Positions 50,921-62,017 of a stretch of 64,000 nucleotides of DNA are shown piece after piece. Each line of letters opens with the position of its first letter. Positions within the stretch are counted from its first letter, which is position 1. This DNA is from Arion vulgaris (taxonomy: Eukaryota; Mollusca; Gastropoda; Stylommatophora; Arionidae). The stretch is from the NCBI GenBank assembly GCA_020796225.1, contig CM036765.1, positions 5,924,805-5,988,804 of the forward strand, written 5' to 3'. The notes under the pieces were generated by a model. That model was not told the DNA's origin. It saw nothing but the letters and a program-made list of their open reading frames with translations, and made no database searches. Both the position numbers and the translations under genes were made by a program.

Positions 50921-50924
50921 AAGT

Positions 50925-51570
50925 TTGGGCGAAACGGTAATTTTAAACAGGAGGGGAAAGCGGTGTAAGCGATTTCGGACAATATAAAATCTTTTCTTGG
51001 TGATCAGATCCCCAAATTTGAGGCATGAGACACACCTCTGCCATCACCAACACCAGATAAGGATGAAATGCCGTTCTTTCCCTCGTAACTTGCAATCCCA
51101 AAATACACCAGCACTTCCTAATCAGAGCCGGATTGAGTTTAAAACGTGCTGGGTTGAGGTATCAATTTATTATTGGGTAACGACCCTCCCCTCTTCAGTT
51201 ATTCCAGTAACGGCACGGAAGTCGATCTGTCTGTTCCTGTGACCTCCACCAACGCAGTTCATCGCTGGGACTTGATTAGGACAGTAAATTGCGGGTGGAG
51301 AGGCGGCCATCTTATGCACATGCTGGTTAGCTTTCCAACTCTGATCGATTTAGGAATTCACAATTGTTTATCATGTAATAAAAATCCTGACAAAATGATA
51401 TGCTATTCTGTTACATGATGGAGAATAAATATATGTGTATAAAGAGTAAGAAATGATGTGTTTTTCTTTCGTTTGCTCCCTAGAAATGCATACATAGTCT
51501 ACTATTGCGCCTCATGACTAATTTTTGAGTGAAAACTGCTTTCTTTATAATAAGTCTATCTATCTATTCT
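50925..51570. other. No feature recognised
   Basis: Unassigned sequence. Two overlapping 81-codon frames at 50997-51418 show no recognisable motif. Confidence 0.4.
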
Positions 51571-51574
51571 CTAA

Positions 51575-52015
51575 TCCTGTTTTGCCTTTCAGCGTCAGAT
51601 CGAAAAAGGAGACACCTGGAGCGAGCTTCTCTATGCAGTGCCTTCTCTTTCTTTCTCTTCTCCAATCCTGATTTGCCGTACAGTTTCAGGGTAAGAAGAG
51701 ATTTCTAGAACGTGCTTTGATGTGCTCTTCATAAACCGTGTTTTTCGTCACCTCTGTAATCTCTTATGTCCACCTTTTGCTTAGACGGTCTTTTGCTTTG
51801 TATCCACTGTATCGTAGTAACATTACTCTTTGTGGGTACTGCTTGTTGGTAACTGCTATTGAGCCGAACCATATAAATTTGTTGTTTCTTGGTGAAATTC
51901 AGTATTGATGTTGAACACTTTTTTCCTGATGTCTTCATTAAAAAATCGGTCCCTTCTTGTTACTCGCAGCATTTTTTGTAGACACTTGGTCTCTGTTGTG
52001 ACTAGTACCCTGGAC
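51575..52015 (-). mobile_element. LINE-F copy
   Basis: Reading from the (GATA)n tail at 51560-51575 (tctatctatctatt), the minus strand gives ggcaaaacagg, STSILNFTKKQQIYMVRLNS and ctggagcgagcttctc-type LINE-F landmarks in order. Confidence 0.8.
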
Positions 52016-52194
52016 ATTCAGGCGAGTCTTACTTCGAATTGAGAATCACTTTATTATTTGACAAATGAACATACATTAAGAACATATCAGCGTTTGAAAC
52101 ATGATTTCTTCAACAGAACAAAGCGATGGAGATGGAACCAAGAAATATTTCAGAACTACAAAACATATACAGAGAAGCTGGGAGAGAAAGATAC

Positions 52195-52485
52195 ACAGTA
52201 AGAAAGTAAAGGGACCCTTTTTTCATACCCCGAGGTCAATTGGGTAACAAGGTGTTAGAGCCGTATTTTTCATAGACCATCTGACCACGATGGGTGATGT
52301 GACCAACATCACGTCGGCTGCCTTTATTTTCCCAGTTCTTTTTCCTCGCACCCAATTGAGGCTGGGTCGATCTTAGAGCTGTTACGGTTGGAAAATACTA
52401 CACGCCTACTGTAGAATTGAACCTGGACCATTAGCCTTAGATGCGAGCTCACTAGCAACTACGCTACTGTGGCTTTCCGTAGAAT
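52195..52485 (-). mobile_element. SINE-F, unexpanded reference copy
   Basis: Plus-strand order: agtaaagggacccttttttc, ataccccgaggtcaattggg, taacaaggtgttagagccg, catctgaccacgatgggtga, tgtgaccaacatcacgtcgg, gaattgaacctggaccat (B box on the minus strand) and aactacgctactgtggc (A box side). It gives the single-copy state of the three arrays at 11.6-13.6 kb. Confidence 0.9.
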
Positions 52486-52499
52486 TGAGATTGAAACAA

Positions 52500-52790
52500 G
52501 GAACACATAAGAACTACAAATATATCTAAAGAATAAGGAAGGGGTGATACACAATACAACAAACAAACTGTAAGAAAGTACTAGACCTAGAATACAACAA
52601 CAAAATCCTGCAAGACATAAACATCGAGAAACATTGGATGATAAATAATATGATGTCCCAGAAAATGAAATATGTTGGACACATTGAACTCAACACATTA
52701 CGGAAATCTCACTTTATAGCACCACATCTACTGTATTATATTGCAGAATCAAGTTATATCTGAAAGATAAAAAATTATGCTGTCAGAGCC
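52500..52790 (+). mobile_element. Possible LINE RT C-terminal fragment
   Basis: One frame reads ILQDINIEKHWMINNMMSQK then MKYVGHIELNTLRK, which resembles the LR-LGH block of LINE C termini. The match is weak. Confidence 0.4.
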
Positions 52791-52851
52791 GGCTCACATC
52801 ATCTGACCATCATGTCAAATTTGTATCAATACATGAACGATAGAGACATAC

Positions 52852-53165
52852 TGTTGTTCGCAACTTGATATGTCTCTTAACAGTTGTTCACAACTTGATA
52901 TGTCTCTTAACTGTTGTTCACAACTTGATATGTCTCTTAACAGTTGTTCACAACTTGATATGTCTCTTAACTGTTGTTCACAACTTGATATATCTCTTAA
53001 CTGTTGTTCGCAACTTGATATATCTCTTAACTGTTGTTCCCAACTTGATAAATCTCTTAACTGTTGTTCCAAATTTGATATATCTCATACCTGTTGTTCA
53101 CAACTTGATATATCTCTTAACTGTTGTTCACAACTTGATATATCTCTTAACTGTTGTTCCGAAAC
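52852..53165. repeat. 30-bp array, about 10 units
   Basis: The unit is cttaactgttgttcacaact then tgatatgtct. Cores alternate ctgttgttca and cagttgttca at the left, suggesting a 60-bp higher-order unit there. Degenerate units continue to about 53260. Confidence 0.95.
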
Positions 53166-53287
53166 TTAACTGTGTTGCAAGAAATCACTTAACTGTTGTT
53201 CACAACTTGATTACATCTCTTAAGTATTGTTCGCAACTTGATAAATCTCTTAACATAGTTTGTTACACGATTCTTAAACCTATCTTG

Positions 53288-53645
53288 TGGATGTCTGTGG
53301 TGGAGTAAGTAAACCATTTGCCTTGCTTCCATAAAGTAGTAAGTATGAATCCGAATTACGTGGTTCTGCTCACAAGTGCACTATTTAAAAAAAAATTCCT
53401 ATGGACTAGAACTACGGAGATTGTTCCATGTGCAAAACACTCTAAAAAAGTAAGCGTTTCTGTTGCGATTACCTAAGCCCTTAAGAAATGTACAGGTTAC
53501 AGTCTGGCAGTGTGCAACACCAAGGCGAAACACAGATGATGCTGGAGATTCATTGCAGCTAACCTTCGATGTGGAGAAGGCACCTGATGATGATTACCTA
53601 GCCAGATGAGAAAATCAGGTGCAATGAAGTAAATCCTAGTTCTGA
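53288..53645 (+). mobile_element. SINE-D, degenerate or interrupted
   Basis: ggtggagtaagtaaacc (A-box region), gtatgaatccgaattacg (B-box region), gaactacggagattgttcca and, after about 130 bp of other sequence, aggtgcaatgaagtaaatcc. Confidence 0.65.
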
Positions 53646-54450
53646 TGATTGGGTTAAGCGCTTTTAAAAATACATTTGAACAGACTAATTACCTTACCAT
53701 AGTGACATTTGAAATTGTTTGTGAAAGACTCGCTAACAACCGCGTGAATGTTGTTAGTTATTGGCGTGATTTATTAAATAACTTTTAAATAAATATTTAC
53801 TACTCAACATTTTTTACTTTCGATATGAATGTTAGATTCAGTCGATTTCACCTTCCTTTTTTCTCTCTCTCGCCTTCTCTTTAACTAACTGTATTTACTG
53901 CCTGTAATATCGCTCTTTTGTGAGCATCTGTAGCTTTAGCGGTAGGCAAGCTCGATCACAACTCAAGCGTACCTGGTTTTCTCTCTCTCTCTGTAGAGTC
54001 CCCTTCCTCCCCCACCCCCAGGTGGTAGCTGAAGAACCAGACAGTTAGCTTTAGTGTGTAGCTTGTATATATTTAGATAGTTTATTAGCAGACTGTAGTG
54101 TTTGCAAGCCAAAGATACTCTCTAGGCAGATGGCAACACTAAAACGAGACATCGACGTAGAGAAAGTAGTTGACGTAGTTTTGCGTAGTGACGGTTTTGG
54201 AAGGATTTTTAGTTAGTAAACAAGAGAGGACGAACGGAAACATAGGATACAGATGGACGTGTTCTTGGTGTGTTGTCCACACATGTATCCCAACATCAAA
54301 AAATATGTGTATATGACTCCACAAAAACCCATGATCGTTCAATATATTGTAGTTGTGTCACAGCCATTGTAAAGAAAACACCATCATCATCAGGAACATC
54401 AAAACTACAACAATGCTACTACCAGCCTAAACCCGATCATCAACTCCATC
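53646..54450. other. Mostly unassigned; tRNA-like patch near 53925-53985
   Basis: gtagctttagcggtaggcaa resembles an A box, but no good B box follows. Polypyrimidine runs (ctctctctct) occur at 53865 and 53978. No coding exon could be supported. Confidence 0.35.
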
Positions 54451-54451
54451 C

Positions 54452-54680
54452 TTCAACATCTCTCTCTCTTCTCGTGATCACTGCCCAGACCGATGTACCA
54501 GGCCTCCCATAAATTCTATTCATGTAGAAATCTGATGCATGCATCCTTAGCATTGTTATGTTTTACGTCACATCTTCAGCACCATTTGGAGCTCTGGTGC
54601 TTATCCTTCGGCGATGTGTCCGGTTTCAGCCAGCGTTTACTCGTTTCGCTCTCCGTTCTGTAGCCATATAGTGCTTTTTT
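54452..54680 (-). mobile_element. SINE-G
   Basis: Minus-strand copy: gaaaccggacacatcgccg, ccagagctccaaatggtgct, gaagatgtgacgtaaaacat, tagaatttatgggaggcc, and the 3' end ggtacatcggtctgggcag then gatcacgagaagagagaga. Confidence 0.85.
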
Positions 54681-54689
54681 ACGGTGTGG

Positions 54690-54815
54690 TGTAGCTAGCC
54701 GCACGTCCAACCTCCTTAGACGCCTATTACGACACGCGTGTCAGGTAACAGTGGTTCTATTCTTTACACCCCGATTTGGGCCCCGATAAACACTCGGGCG
54801 GTGCCTGGTTCAAAT
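54690..54815 (-). mobile_element. SINE-C, 5' half
   Basis: Minus-strand gcccgagtgtttatcggggc, ccaaatcggggtgtaaagaa, tgacacgcgtgtcgtaatag. The 3' half is missing. Confidence 0.8.
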
Positions 54816-54944
54816 TGGGGAACGATAAAAATAGACCTCACCGTTCAGATAGAAATGGCAAACTGCGGAACGTATAAGTGGTGCATAGAAAATTGACTAC
54901 TAGTATACTGTTTTTTGATGGCTAAGCCCTGTAAAGGATAAGCC

Positions 54945-55165
54945 ATGATTTTCAATGCCGCCTTTTAGGACGGTGTAGGAAAGGAGGGACACGAGACTGA
55001 AGAGTTTAATGCTCGACTAATGAAGTAGTTGTGAAACTGTTCAGGCTAGGATTTTTTCTTTATGCCCCATCAGAAAAATTCATTTTCCGTACTGGGGATT
55101 GAACCCAGATCTCCCGAATGGGAGTCCGCAATTTAATCCATTCGACTAGATGAGTTCTCTTTACA
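54945..55165 (-). mobile_element. SINE-H, complete head
   Basis: On the minus strand tcgaatggattaaattgcgg (A-box region) and gatctgggttcaatcccc (B box), then aaaaaatcctagcctgaaca and catta-aactcttcagtctcg. Confidence 0.75.
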
Positions 55166-55387
55166 GTGTCTTCTCTCTCTCTTGGTTTTTTCTTTCTTTC
55201 TGGCACACTCATACACACCCACAGATTCTATTACAAATTTCAAAGAGGCTGAAACATAATATTGTACATTTTGTTTACTTCTGAGTGCAAAGTAATTAGA
55301 TTTCTGAATAACACTAAACAGACAATTACATACTAGGAATTTATCAACCAGCTACTCGCCATTATTAACAGACGAAACGTACATCAG

Positions 55388-56235
55388 GCCGCTTCACTAG
55401 CGTTTCCCAAACTGGGTCATCGGACCCGGGGATCCGCGAGGTACTCACAAGGGTTCTCAAGCGCTTGAAGAAATACATCGACCACCGAGGAGTCTGCGAG
55501 GTACTACAAGGGTTCTCAAGCGCTTGAAGAAATACATCGGACCGGGTCTGCGAGGTACTCACAGGGTTCTCAAGCGCTTGAAAATACATCGGACCCCGGG
55601 GTCTGCGAGGTACTCACAAGGGTTCTCAAGCGCTTGAAGAAATACATCGGACCCCGGGGATCGCGAGGTACTCACAAGGGTTCTCAAGCGCTTGAAGAAA
55701 TACATCGACCCCGGGGTCTGCGAGGTACTCACAAGGGGTTCTCAAGCGCTTGAAGAAATACATCGGACCCCCGGGGGTCTGCGAGGTACTTACAAGGGGT
55801 TCTCAAGCGCTTGAAGAAATACATCGGACCACCGGGGATCCGCGAGGTACTCACAGGGGTTCTCAAGCGCTTGAAGAAATACATCGGACCCCGGGGTCTT
55901 CGAGTACTCACAAGGGGTTCTCAAGCGCTTGAAGAAATATTATGATCTTTGACATTTCAAACAGAGAAATACATTTTTTTTTAAAGTATAAAAACAGTGG
56001 TAAACTAGTTCCGTTGTGAAATCAAAGGACCCGGACCAGATCGGAGTCTAAATGTCTGACAGGACAAAATAAAAGATCATCTGAAGTTTCCCGCAGTCTG
56101 AGAACATTTCTTACGATTGTAACACACAGATAATTCATCCCTGTCCCTTTTTATATATAGAAACTTTTGGGGGTCTACGACAGCAAAATGTATTTCAAAG
56201 GGGGTCAACGGTAATGCAAAGTTTGAGAACCGCTG
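55388..56235. mobile_element. hAT-like non-autonomous DNA transposon with internal array
   Basis: The left end tagcgtttcccaaactggg and the reverse complement of the right end cagcggttctcaaactttgc are imperfect terminal inverted repeats of the type common in hAT elements (CAG-GGTTCTCAAACT, followed by ggggtc-gcg-like sequence). Possible 8-bp flanks cgcttcac and ctctacaa match at 5 of 8. There is no transposase frame. Confidence 0.6.
55400..55940. repeat. 57-61-bp array in the hAT-like left end, about 9 units
   Basis: Units contain ggaccccggggtctgcgagg, tactcacaagggttctcaag and cgcttgaagaaatacatc. The unit is the subterminal hAT-like sequence, repeated with small indels in runs of C and G. Confidence 0.93.
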
Positions 56236-56289
56236 CTCTACAAAATTGTCCTCTTCCGGTTGAGCTAAGAAGCAACATGCGACCACACA

Positions 56290-56440
56290 CGGCACAAACA
56301 ATTTATTTTATTGAATTCTTAACAGCGGAACATGCTCCTGCAATTGAAATTCACCGATGTATACAAGCGGTTTATGGTGATCAATATGAGTACAGGAAGA
56401 CGCAGGGTAAAACGTTGCAAAGATGGAGAATACAGTAATA
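56290..56440 (+). mobile_element. mariner transposase N-terminal fragment
   Basis: Translation gives IYFIEFLTAEHAPAIEIHRC then IQAVYGDQYEYRKTQGKTLQ. The FL-AE-EIHR-VYG pattern is the first helix-turn-helix of mariner transposases (Pfam HTH_48 type). The frame ends shortly after, with no catalytic domain, so it is a relic. Confidence 0.65.
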
Positions 56441-56533
56441 CCGCATTAAGCAATCACATCAGCAAAAACATTCACAACTCAGGCGTCAGTTGTTTTTTTT
56501 TTTACAATTCTCGAAGTGTTGCACGTAGTATTA

Positions 56534-56965
56534 TCGATATAAGGGAAGACTGCAGTAAATCTATGTAGAAATGGCGAAACACTTTAAAAAAAGTACTGTA
56601 GTTTTACAAAATACAAAAACAATAACAATACACAGCAACGTTTCGACCAATAGGTCTTAATCAAGCGAAGGATACACCCGAAGTGAAGACATTTTAGGAC
56701 CGTTAGGAAATTATTGTCCGATTCTATATGTCCTGTGCAGTGTAAGATGTGAATTTCTTCACCTCGGCTATGTCCTTTGCTTGATAAAGGCCTTGTGGTC
56801 GAAACGTTTGCTGTGTATTGTTATTGTTTTATATTTTTGGTGTAACACGTTATAACAAAGTACTGTAGTGTTACAAAAGTAATGTAGTTTTACAAATTAG
56901 TAGGTGTTTCGCCATTTTACATAGTTTTACTGCAGTCTCCCCTGATATCGATTTTTATATTTTGC
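56534..56965. repeat. Long inverted repeat with hammerhead-like cores (Penelope-like or MITE-like)
   Basis: Arm 56534-56680 (gactgcagtaaatctatgta, aatggcgaaacac, aacaataacaatacacagc, gtttcgacc) is the reverse complement of 56767-56965 apart from an extra 30-40 bp in the second arm. Each arm has a ttgat(a/t)aa, short hairpin, gaaacg core. No protein is encoded. Confidence 0.7.
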
Positions 56966-56969
56966 ACAA

Positions 56970-57560
56970 CTACAGTACTTTGTTTTTACGTGTTTCGACA
57001 AATTGTTCCACATCAGATTTTGTTAAAAAAATCATCAACAATGCATTATTATAAACGCTACATTAAAACTAGTAATACAAGTAGAATTAGGTTGATTTGA
57101 ATAAGAAACGAAACAACTTTTAACACGACAACACTAGGACTTACAAAATTGAAGAAAGAACGGATGATTGAACAGAGACAGGTATGTATAGTATAACATA
57201 AGTAATGAAAAATTAATGATTAAATATGAAAATAAACAACACTCAACGTTTCGGTCAGAGATCTTTATCAAGATAACAAATATACACAGAATACTTGATT
57301 AAAGAAAGCATAATTCTAACGATGGCTGTCAAGAAAATGAAACTAGCATACGAAGAAATAACGGATGCAATTCAACACCTGGAGTTCTCAGTTCTGTCAG
57401 AATTAATGCATAACCTAGACCTGGCTCTCACTGATTTCCCCCAAAACTAAAGGAACACTTGAAGGGCAAGTACTTCAGCTGTGACAATGAAGTTAAATTT
57501 CAAGTGAAAAAATTGTTTCAAAAACAAACGAACGATTTCTTTATGGACGGTTTCAAACAC
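56970..57560. other. Mostly unassigned; third hammerhead-like core at 57244-57272
   Basis: On the minus strand 57272-57244 reads ttgataaagatctctgacc then gaaacgttgag, the same core as in the inverted repeat. The beginning, cacaactacagtactttg at 56976, repeats part of an arm. The rest is unassigned. Confidence 0.5.
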
Positions 57561-57561
57561 T

Positions 57562-57660
57562 AGTACTTGACTAGTACTTGACTAGTACCTGACTAGCTAG
57601 TACTTGACTAGTACCTGACACTGATAGTACTTGACTAGTACCGTGACGATCAAGAGTATA
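57562..57660. repeat. 11-bp array, about 8 units
   Basis: Units of ctagtacttga or ctagtacctga, irregular at the right end. Confidence 0.9.
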
Positions 57661-57989
57661 TGACTATATGACACGACTAGGTAGACAATTATTAATGAGA
57701 AACGCTTGTCATTTGTGTTGACTTTTATTTCGGATATTAACACTCTTTAATGCCCTGTAGCCAGATCCTCCAAAATTATTCATGTTTCCCTCACTTTCTC
57801 ATCTCCCATTGATTTTAATCGGTTGTCAAAATGTGTTTTTCCCTATGGCTCAAACGATAGTATAACTGCAGAGCAGTATTGACGCCCTACGTTAAATATT
57901 AGAACAAGAGTCCGAAAATTTCAAAATAATTAACAAACAGTTAAGAAATCTCCACCTGCTTCTTCTTCTTCTCCTTTCAACAACCAACG

Positions 57990-58340
57990 GAGCACAATTA
58001 TTCAACAAACTTCTTACAGATCTTCCTTTCTTCTGCTATCCATTCCAATTATTTCCATGTTGTACATATCCTTTTAATTTCAGTCTCCAGTTCTCTTCTC
58101 CAAGTATGTCAAAGCCTTCCCCTACCCTCTTTCCCTGCGGATTCCAAAACAGTTCCTGTCTTGCAGTGCTTAAAGTCGGTCTTCTCAATGTGTGTCCTAT
58201 CCGTCGCCAGCATCTCTTCGTTAGCTCTTTCTCCACTGGTATCTGCTTAGTTCTTTCTGTGAGTTCCTCGTTTGTAATCGTATCATACCATCTCAGTCCC
58301 TCTATTCTACGTTATCATCCATTTATGCTCCACCTGTTTA
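57990..58340 (-). mobile_element. LINE-G (RTE-type) fragment
   Basis: Minus-strand translation gives ERTKQIPVEKELTKRCWRRI, GHTLRRPTLSTARQELFWNP then QGKRVGEG, the same C terminus as 34480-34985. Confidence 0.82.
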
Positions 58341-58870
58341 CTTCCTGAGCACCCACCCAAAAAAATTCACGCCCACAAGTGAAGGTATTCATGCGAACAA
58401 TGAAGAATGTACACTTCAACACACAGGGCATTCATTCAAATTAACTAGGTGAATTTACTGTTTATAGTTATCCCCCTTATAAGTAACTCTTCCAAAAATG
58501 GCTGCTAACTCTAGATAATTGAAAATAAAACAACACGCAAACATAAAAACTGTTTGATTTTCAATGCCAAGAGAACAGAAAAATCATATCGATGATCGAT
58601 TTCGAATATTACTTTAGGGTCGTGTTATTGGCGCTATTTTTGATTTTCACTTAACAGCATAAAGAAGATTTTTTCTATTTTGGGCCTCAATTAACATTGA
58701 TTAATTTCCCATTTGGATCGTCATACGTGTTGTTCCACGCATCGTTACCATAAATAATTATATGGGTTTTTAAGTGTGAACTGTCTATAAATAAATAAGT
58801 ATATTAGTTCATCCTGCAAAGAGAGAGAAAACACACTACAAGGCCTGCATATCGAGGAGCATTGGCTCAT
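58341..58870. other. No feature recognised
   Basis: AT-rich low-copy sequence. No supported feature. Confidence 0.45.
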
Positions 58871-59071
58871 AAAAATAGAACTCTGTGGCGTAGAGGTTAG
58901 GTGATTGCCTCTCGTTACAAATAAACTCGGTTCGCACCCTCATATAGCCATCAATATATTTTTCCAGAGATCCCTGATATCAGTGTAGGTGAGATAAAGT
59001 TCCTAGTCCTATCGGAGGGGGAACGGTAAACGTAGGTCCCATGTTCAATTTGAGCAGGTAAAAGAAGCCTT

Positions 59072-60876
59072 CTTCGTCTCTTCCACCATTGACTTCTTTA
59101 TAGAGGTGTTGGGGGTGAAACGTAGTGATCTTGTGTGTGCTTGTTCTTCTTCTCTTCCACCATTGACTTCTTTATAGAGGTGTTGGGGTGAAACGTAGTG
59201 ATCTTGTGTGTGCTTGTTCTTCTTCTCTTCCACCATTGACTTCTTTATAGAAGTGTTGGGGTGAAACGTAGTGATCTTGTGTGTGCTTGTTCTTCTTCTC
59301 TTCCACCATTGACTTCTTTATAGAGGTGTTGGGGTGAAACGTAGTGATCTTGTGTGTGCTTGTTCTTCTTCTCTTCCACCATTGACTTCTTTATAGAGGT
59401 GTTGGGGTGAAACGTAGTGATCTTGTGTGTGCTTGTTCTTCTTCTCTTCCACCATTGACTTCTTTATAGAGGTGTTGGGGGTGAAACGTAGTGATCTTGT
59501 GTGTGCTTGTTCTTCTTCTCTTCCACCATTGACTTCTTTATAGAGGTGTTGGGGTGAAACGTAGTGATCTTGTGTGTGCTTGTTCTTCTTCTCTTCCACC
59601 ATTGACTTCTTTATAGAGGTGTTGGGGTGAAACGTAGTGATCTTGTGTGTGCTTGTTCTTCTTCTCTTCCACCATTGACTTCTTTATAGAGGTGTTGGGG
59701 GTGAAACGAGTGATCGTTGTGTGCTTGTTCTTCTCTTCCACCATTGACTTCTTTATAGAAGTGTTGGGAGGAAACGTAGTGATCTTGTGTGTGCTTGTTC
59801 TTCTCTTCCACCATTTACTTCTTTATAGAAGTGTTTGGGTGAAACGTAGTGATCTTGTGTGTGCTTGTTCTTCTTTTCCACCATTGACTTCTTTATAGAA
59901 GTGTTGGGGTGAAACGTAGTGATCTTGTGTGTGCTTGTTCTTCTTCTCTTCCACCATTGACTTCTTTATAGAGGTGTTGGGGTGAAACGTAGTGATCTTG
60001 TGTGTGCTTGTTCTTCTTCTCTTCCACCATTGACTTCTTTATAGAGGTGTTGGGGTGAAACGTAGTGATCTTGTGTGTGCTTGTTCTTCTTCTCTTCCAC
60101 CATTGACTTCTTTATAGAGGTGTTGGGGGTGAAACGTAGTGATCTTGTGTGTGCTTGTTCTTCTTCTCTTCCACCATTGACTTCTTATAGAGTGTTGGGG
60201 TGAAACGTAGTGATCTTGTGTGTGCTTGTTCTTCTTCTCTTCCACCATTGACTTCTTTATAGAGGTGTTGGGGGTGAAACGTAGTGATCTTGTGTGTGCT
60301 TGTTCTTCTCTTCCACATTTGACTTCTTTATAGAAGTGTTGGGGGTGAAACGTAGTGATCTTGTGTGTGCTTGTTCTTCTCTTCACCATTGACTTCTTTA
60401 TAGAAGTGTTGGGGGTGAAACGTAGTGATCTTGTGTGTGCTTGTTCTTCTCTTCCACCATTGACTTCTTTATAGAAGTGTTGGGGGTGAAACGTAGTGAT
60501 CTTGTGTGTGCTTGTTCTTCTCTTCCACCATTGACTTCTTTATAGAAGTGTTGGGGGTGAAACGTAGTAAACTGTGTGTGCTTGTTCTTCGTCTTCCATT
60601 GACTTCTTTAGAAGGTTGGGTGAAGTAGTGATCTGTGTCTTTTTAAGGCACTTTGTAAGCTGATATTCATGTTCGTAAGGCTGTTCTTGATGCCGTCGCT
60701 CCATCTTTGCGTGGTCTTCCTCTTGCCTTGTACTCATTATACTTTTTCTGTGTGGCCCTCTGTGGTAGGCGATACCAGGGCATTCTGGTCAGGTGTCCAA
60801 ACCATTTAATCTGTTGTTCTTTTATGAATTGCATAACTGGTTTCACATGCAGTCTCCTTCTGATTTTTTCATTTCT
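59072..60876 (-). mobile_element. LINE-L, 5'-truncated, mostly 3'-end array
   Basis: The minus strand starts at 60876 with the frame RNEKIRRRLHVKPVMQFIKE, QQIKWFGHLTRMPWYRLPQ and YKARGRPRKDGATASRTALR, a LINE C terminus. It then enters the 73-bp array to its 3' end, ggaagagacgaag at 59072. The perfect duplication proves that the whole unit inserted into SINE-A. Confidence 0.9.
59075..60640 (-). repeat. About 73-bp array in LINE-L, about 21 units
   Basis: Units contain ccaccattgacttctttata, gaggtgttggggtgaaacgt and gatcttgtgtgtgcttgttc. Indels of 1-3 bp shift the frame between units. Variants with gaagtg and shorter cttctcttcc cluster at the right half. The most degenerate unit (60545-60640) joins the LINE frame, so the repeat started from the LINE 3' end. 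Confidence 0.96.
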
Positions 60877-61124
60877 AAGAAGCCTTGACAGTTCAAAATC
60901 AAGAAGAGCAGGATGGAAAGCCCCTTGCGCGGGCAAAATTAATTAGAAATTGTTCAAATAAAAGTCCTATAAAATGTCTGCACCATCTTCTAAATTACAT
61001 CGGGATCCTCGCTGGTGCTACGGAGTTCGTATACTGCCGCTGAGATCTTCCTGTGTAAGAAAGAGATCGGAGCACACATGGTTAATCACCGAAGTGCAAT
61101 GATCACGGTTCTATCAATCAATCA

Positions 61125-61325
61125 TGACGCGGAAGATGCAACATTTTGACCACGTAAAACTTTTAATTGATTTGGAGAGAACGGTGATGGAAGGCATGGT
61201 GTAGGGAGTACGAGACAAGGGATGACCGAGATTTGATATCTGTGGGTCATCAAAGAAACCATGAACATGACGCTGGAGGAGGTGTGAGAACTTGCTAGAT
61301 GCAGAGCTGTTCAAGAGAACTGGTA
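61125..61325 (+). mobile_element. LINE-I-like C-terminal fragment
   Basis: Frames read HVKLLIDLERTVMEGMV and, after breaks, agaaaccatgaacatgacgc, matching KETMNMT of the copy at 24838. It begins directly at the SINE-A tail. Confidence 0.55.
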
Positions 61326-61524
61326 TCGATCAAAATGCATTAACCACAGATACCCACGAAATATTACATAAGATCCCCCCCCCTCCCTCCTTCCCGAATA
61401 TCCCAGAAAGAAATCAAAATCAAAGAAACTGGCTGATGCTGCCAAAACAAAATGAAAAAAAAACCAACATTTGAACTATTTTGGACAATTAAAGAGACAC
61501 GAAGGATTAGATAAGACCATTATC

Positions 61525-61675
61525 GAAGCATTTGAGAGAGAGAATTTCAGAAGGACTGTTAAAGGTGGTAAAGTTCTGCTAGAACAAGTTGTTTGATGAC
61601 TTGAGTAACAGAGACATTATAACAATGGTATAACAATGGTATAACAATGGTATAACAATGGTATAACAATGGTAA
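61525..61675 (+). mobile_element. LINE 3' module followed by an 11-bp array
   Basis: gagagagagaatttcagaag, gactgttaaaggtggtaaag and acaagttgtttgatgac are followed by five units of ataacaatggt at 61619-61672. Confidence 0.7.
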
Positions 61676-61714
61676 AACTTATTAAAAGTTGCACTTTTTT
61701 CTATGACAACATAA

Positions 61715-61990
61715 GTATATTCTTCTTCTTCTTCTTCTTCTTCAAACGCTCTCTATCGATAACCACTTGTTAACCACTCTGTGTGTGATTTGTATGTGAT
61801 CTAAGCCTGAGAGCGATTGTACGTTCACCAGTTATGCGCCTACAAGTAGGATTTCAAATCCAATTTCTGCGACGTTTTTATTTACTAGGGTAGCTTCCCA
61901 AAGTCCTACGTTAGTCGCCTTTTACGAAATGCCTTGTAGATCGCAGTGGTGCTATTCTCTGCTTCTCTTGCGGGACCCGTACCACAGGGG
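61715..61990 (-). mobile_element. SINE-B
   Basis: Minus-strand copy from ccctgtggtacgggtcccgc to a long GAA tail at 61720-61742, with cgtaaaaggcgactaacgta and tacttgtaggcgcataact. Confidence 0.9.
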
Positions 61991-62017
61991 ATATTAGTAT
62001 ATGAATCGACAACTATT

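Larger units (their letters stand above)
58880..61121 (+). mobile_element. SINE-A split by a 1.8-kb LINE-L insertion
   Basis: Head 58880-59071 (ctgtggcgtagaggttaggt, A box; actcggttcgcaccctc, B box) and tail 60877-61121 (agttcaaaatcaagaagagc, cctcgctggtgctacggagt, tatcaatcaatcatg) read through once the insert is removed. The 10-bp duplication aagaagcctt lies at 59062-59071 and 60877-60886. Confidence 0.93.

Noticed and set aside
59075..60640. CRISPR-like or coding reading of the 73-bp array
   Set aside because: Units are contiguous with no spacers, and small indels shift the frame between units.
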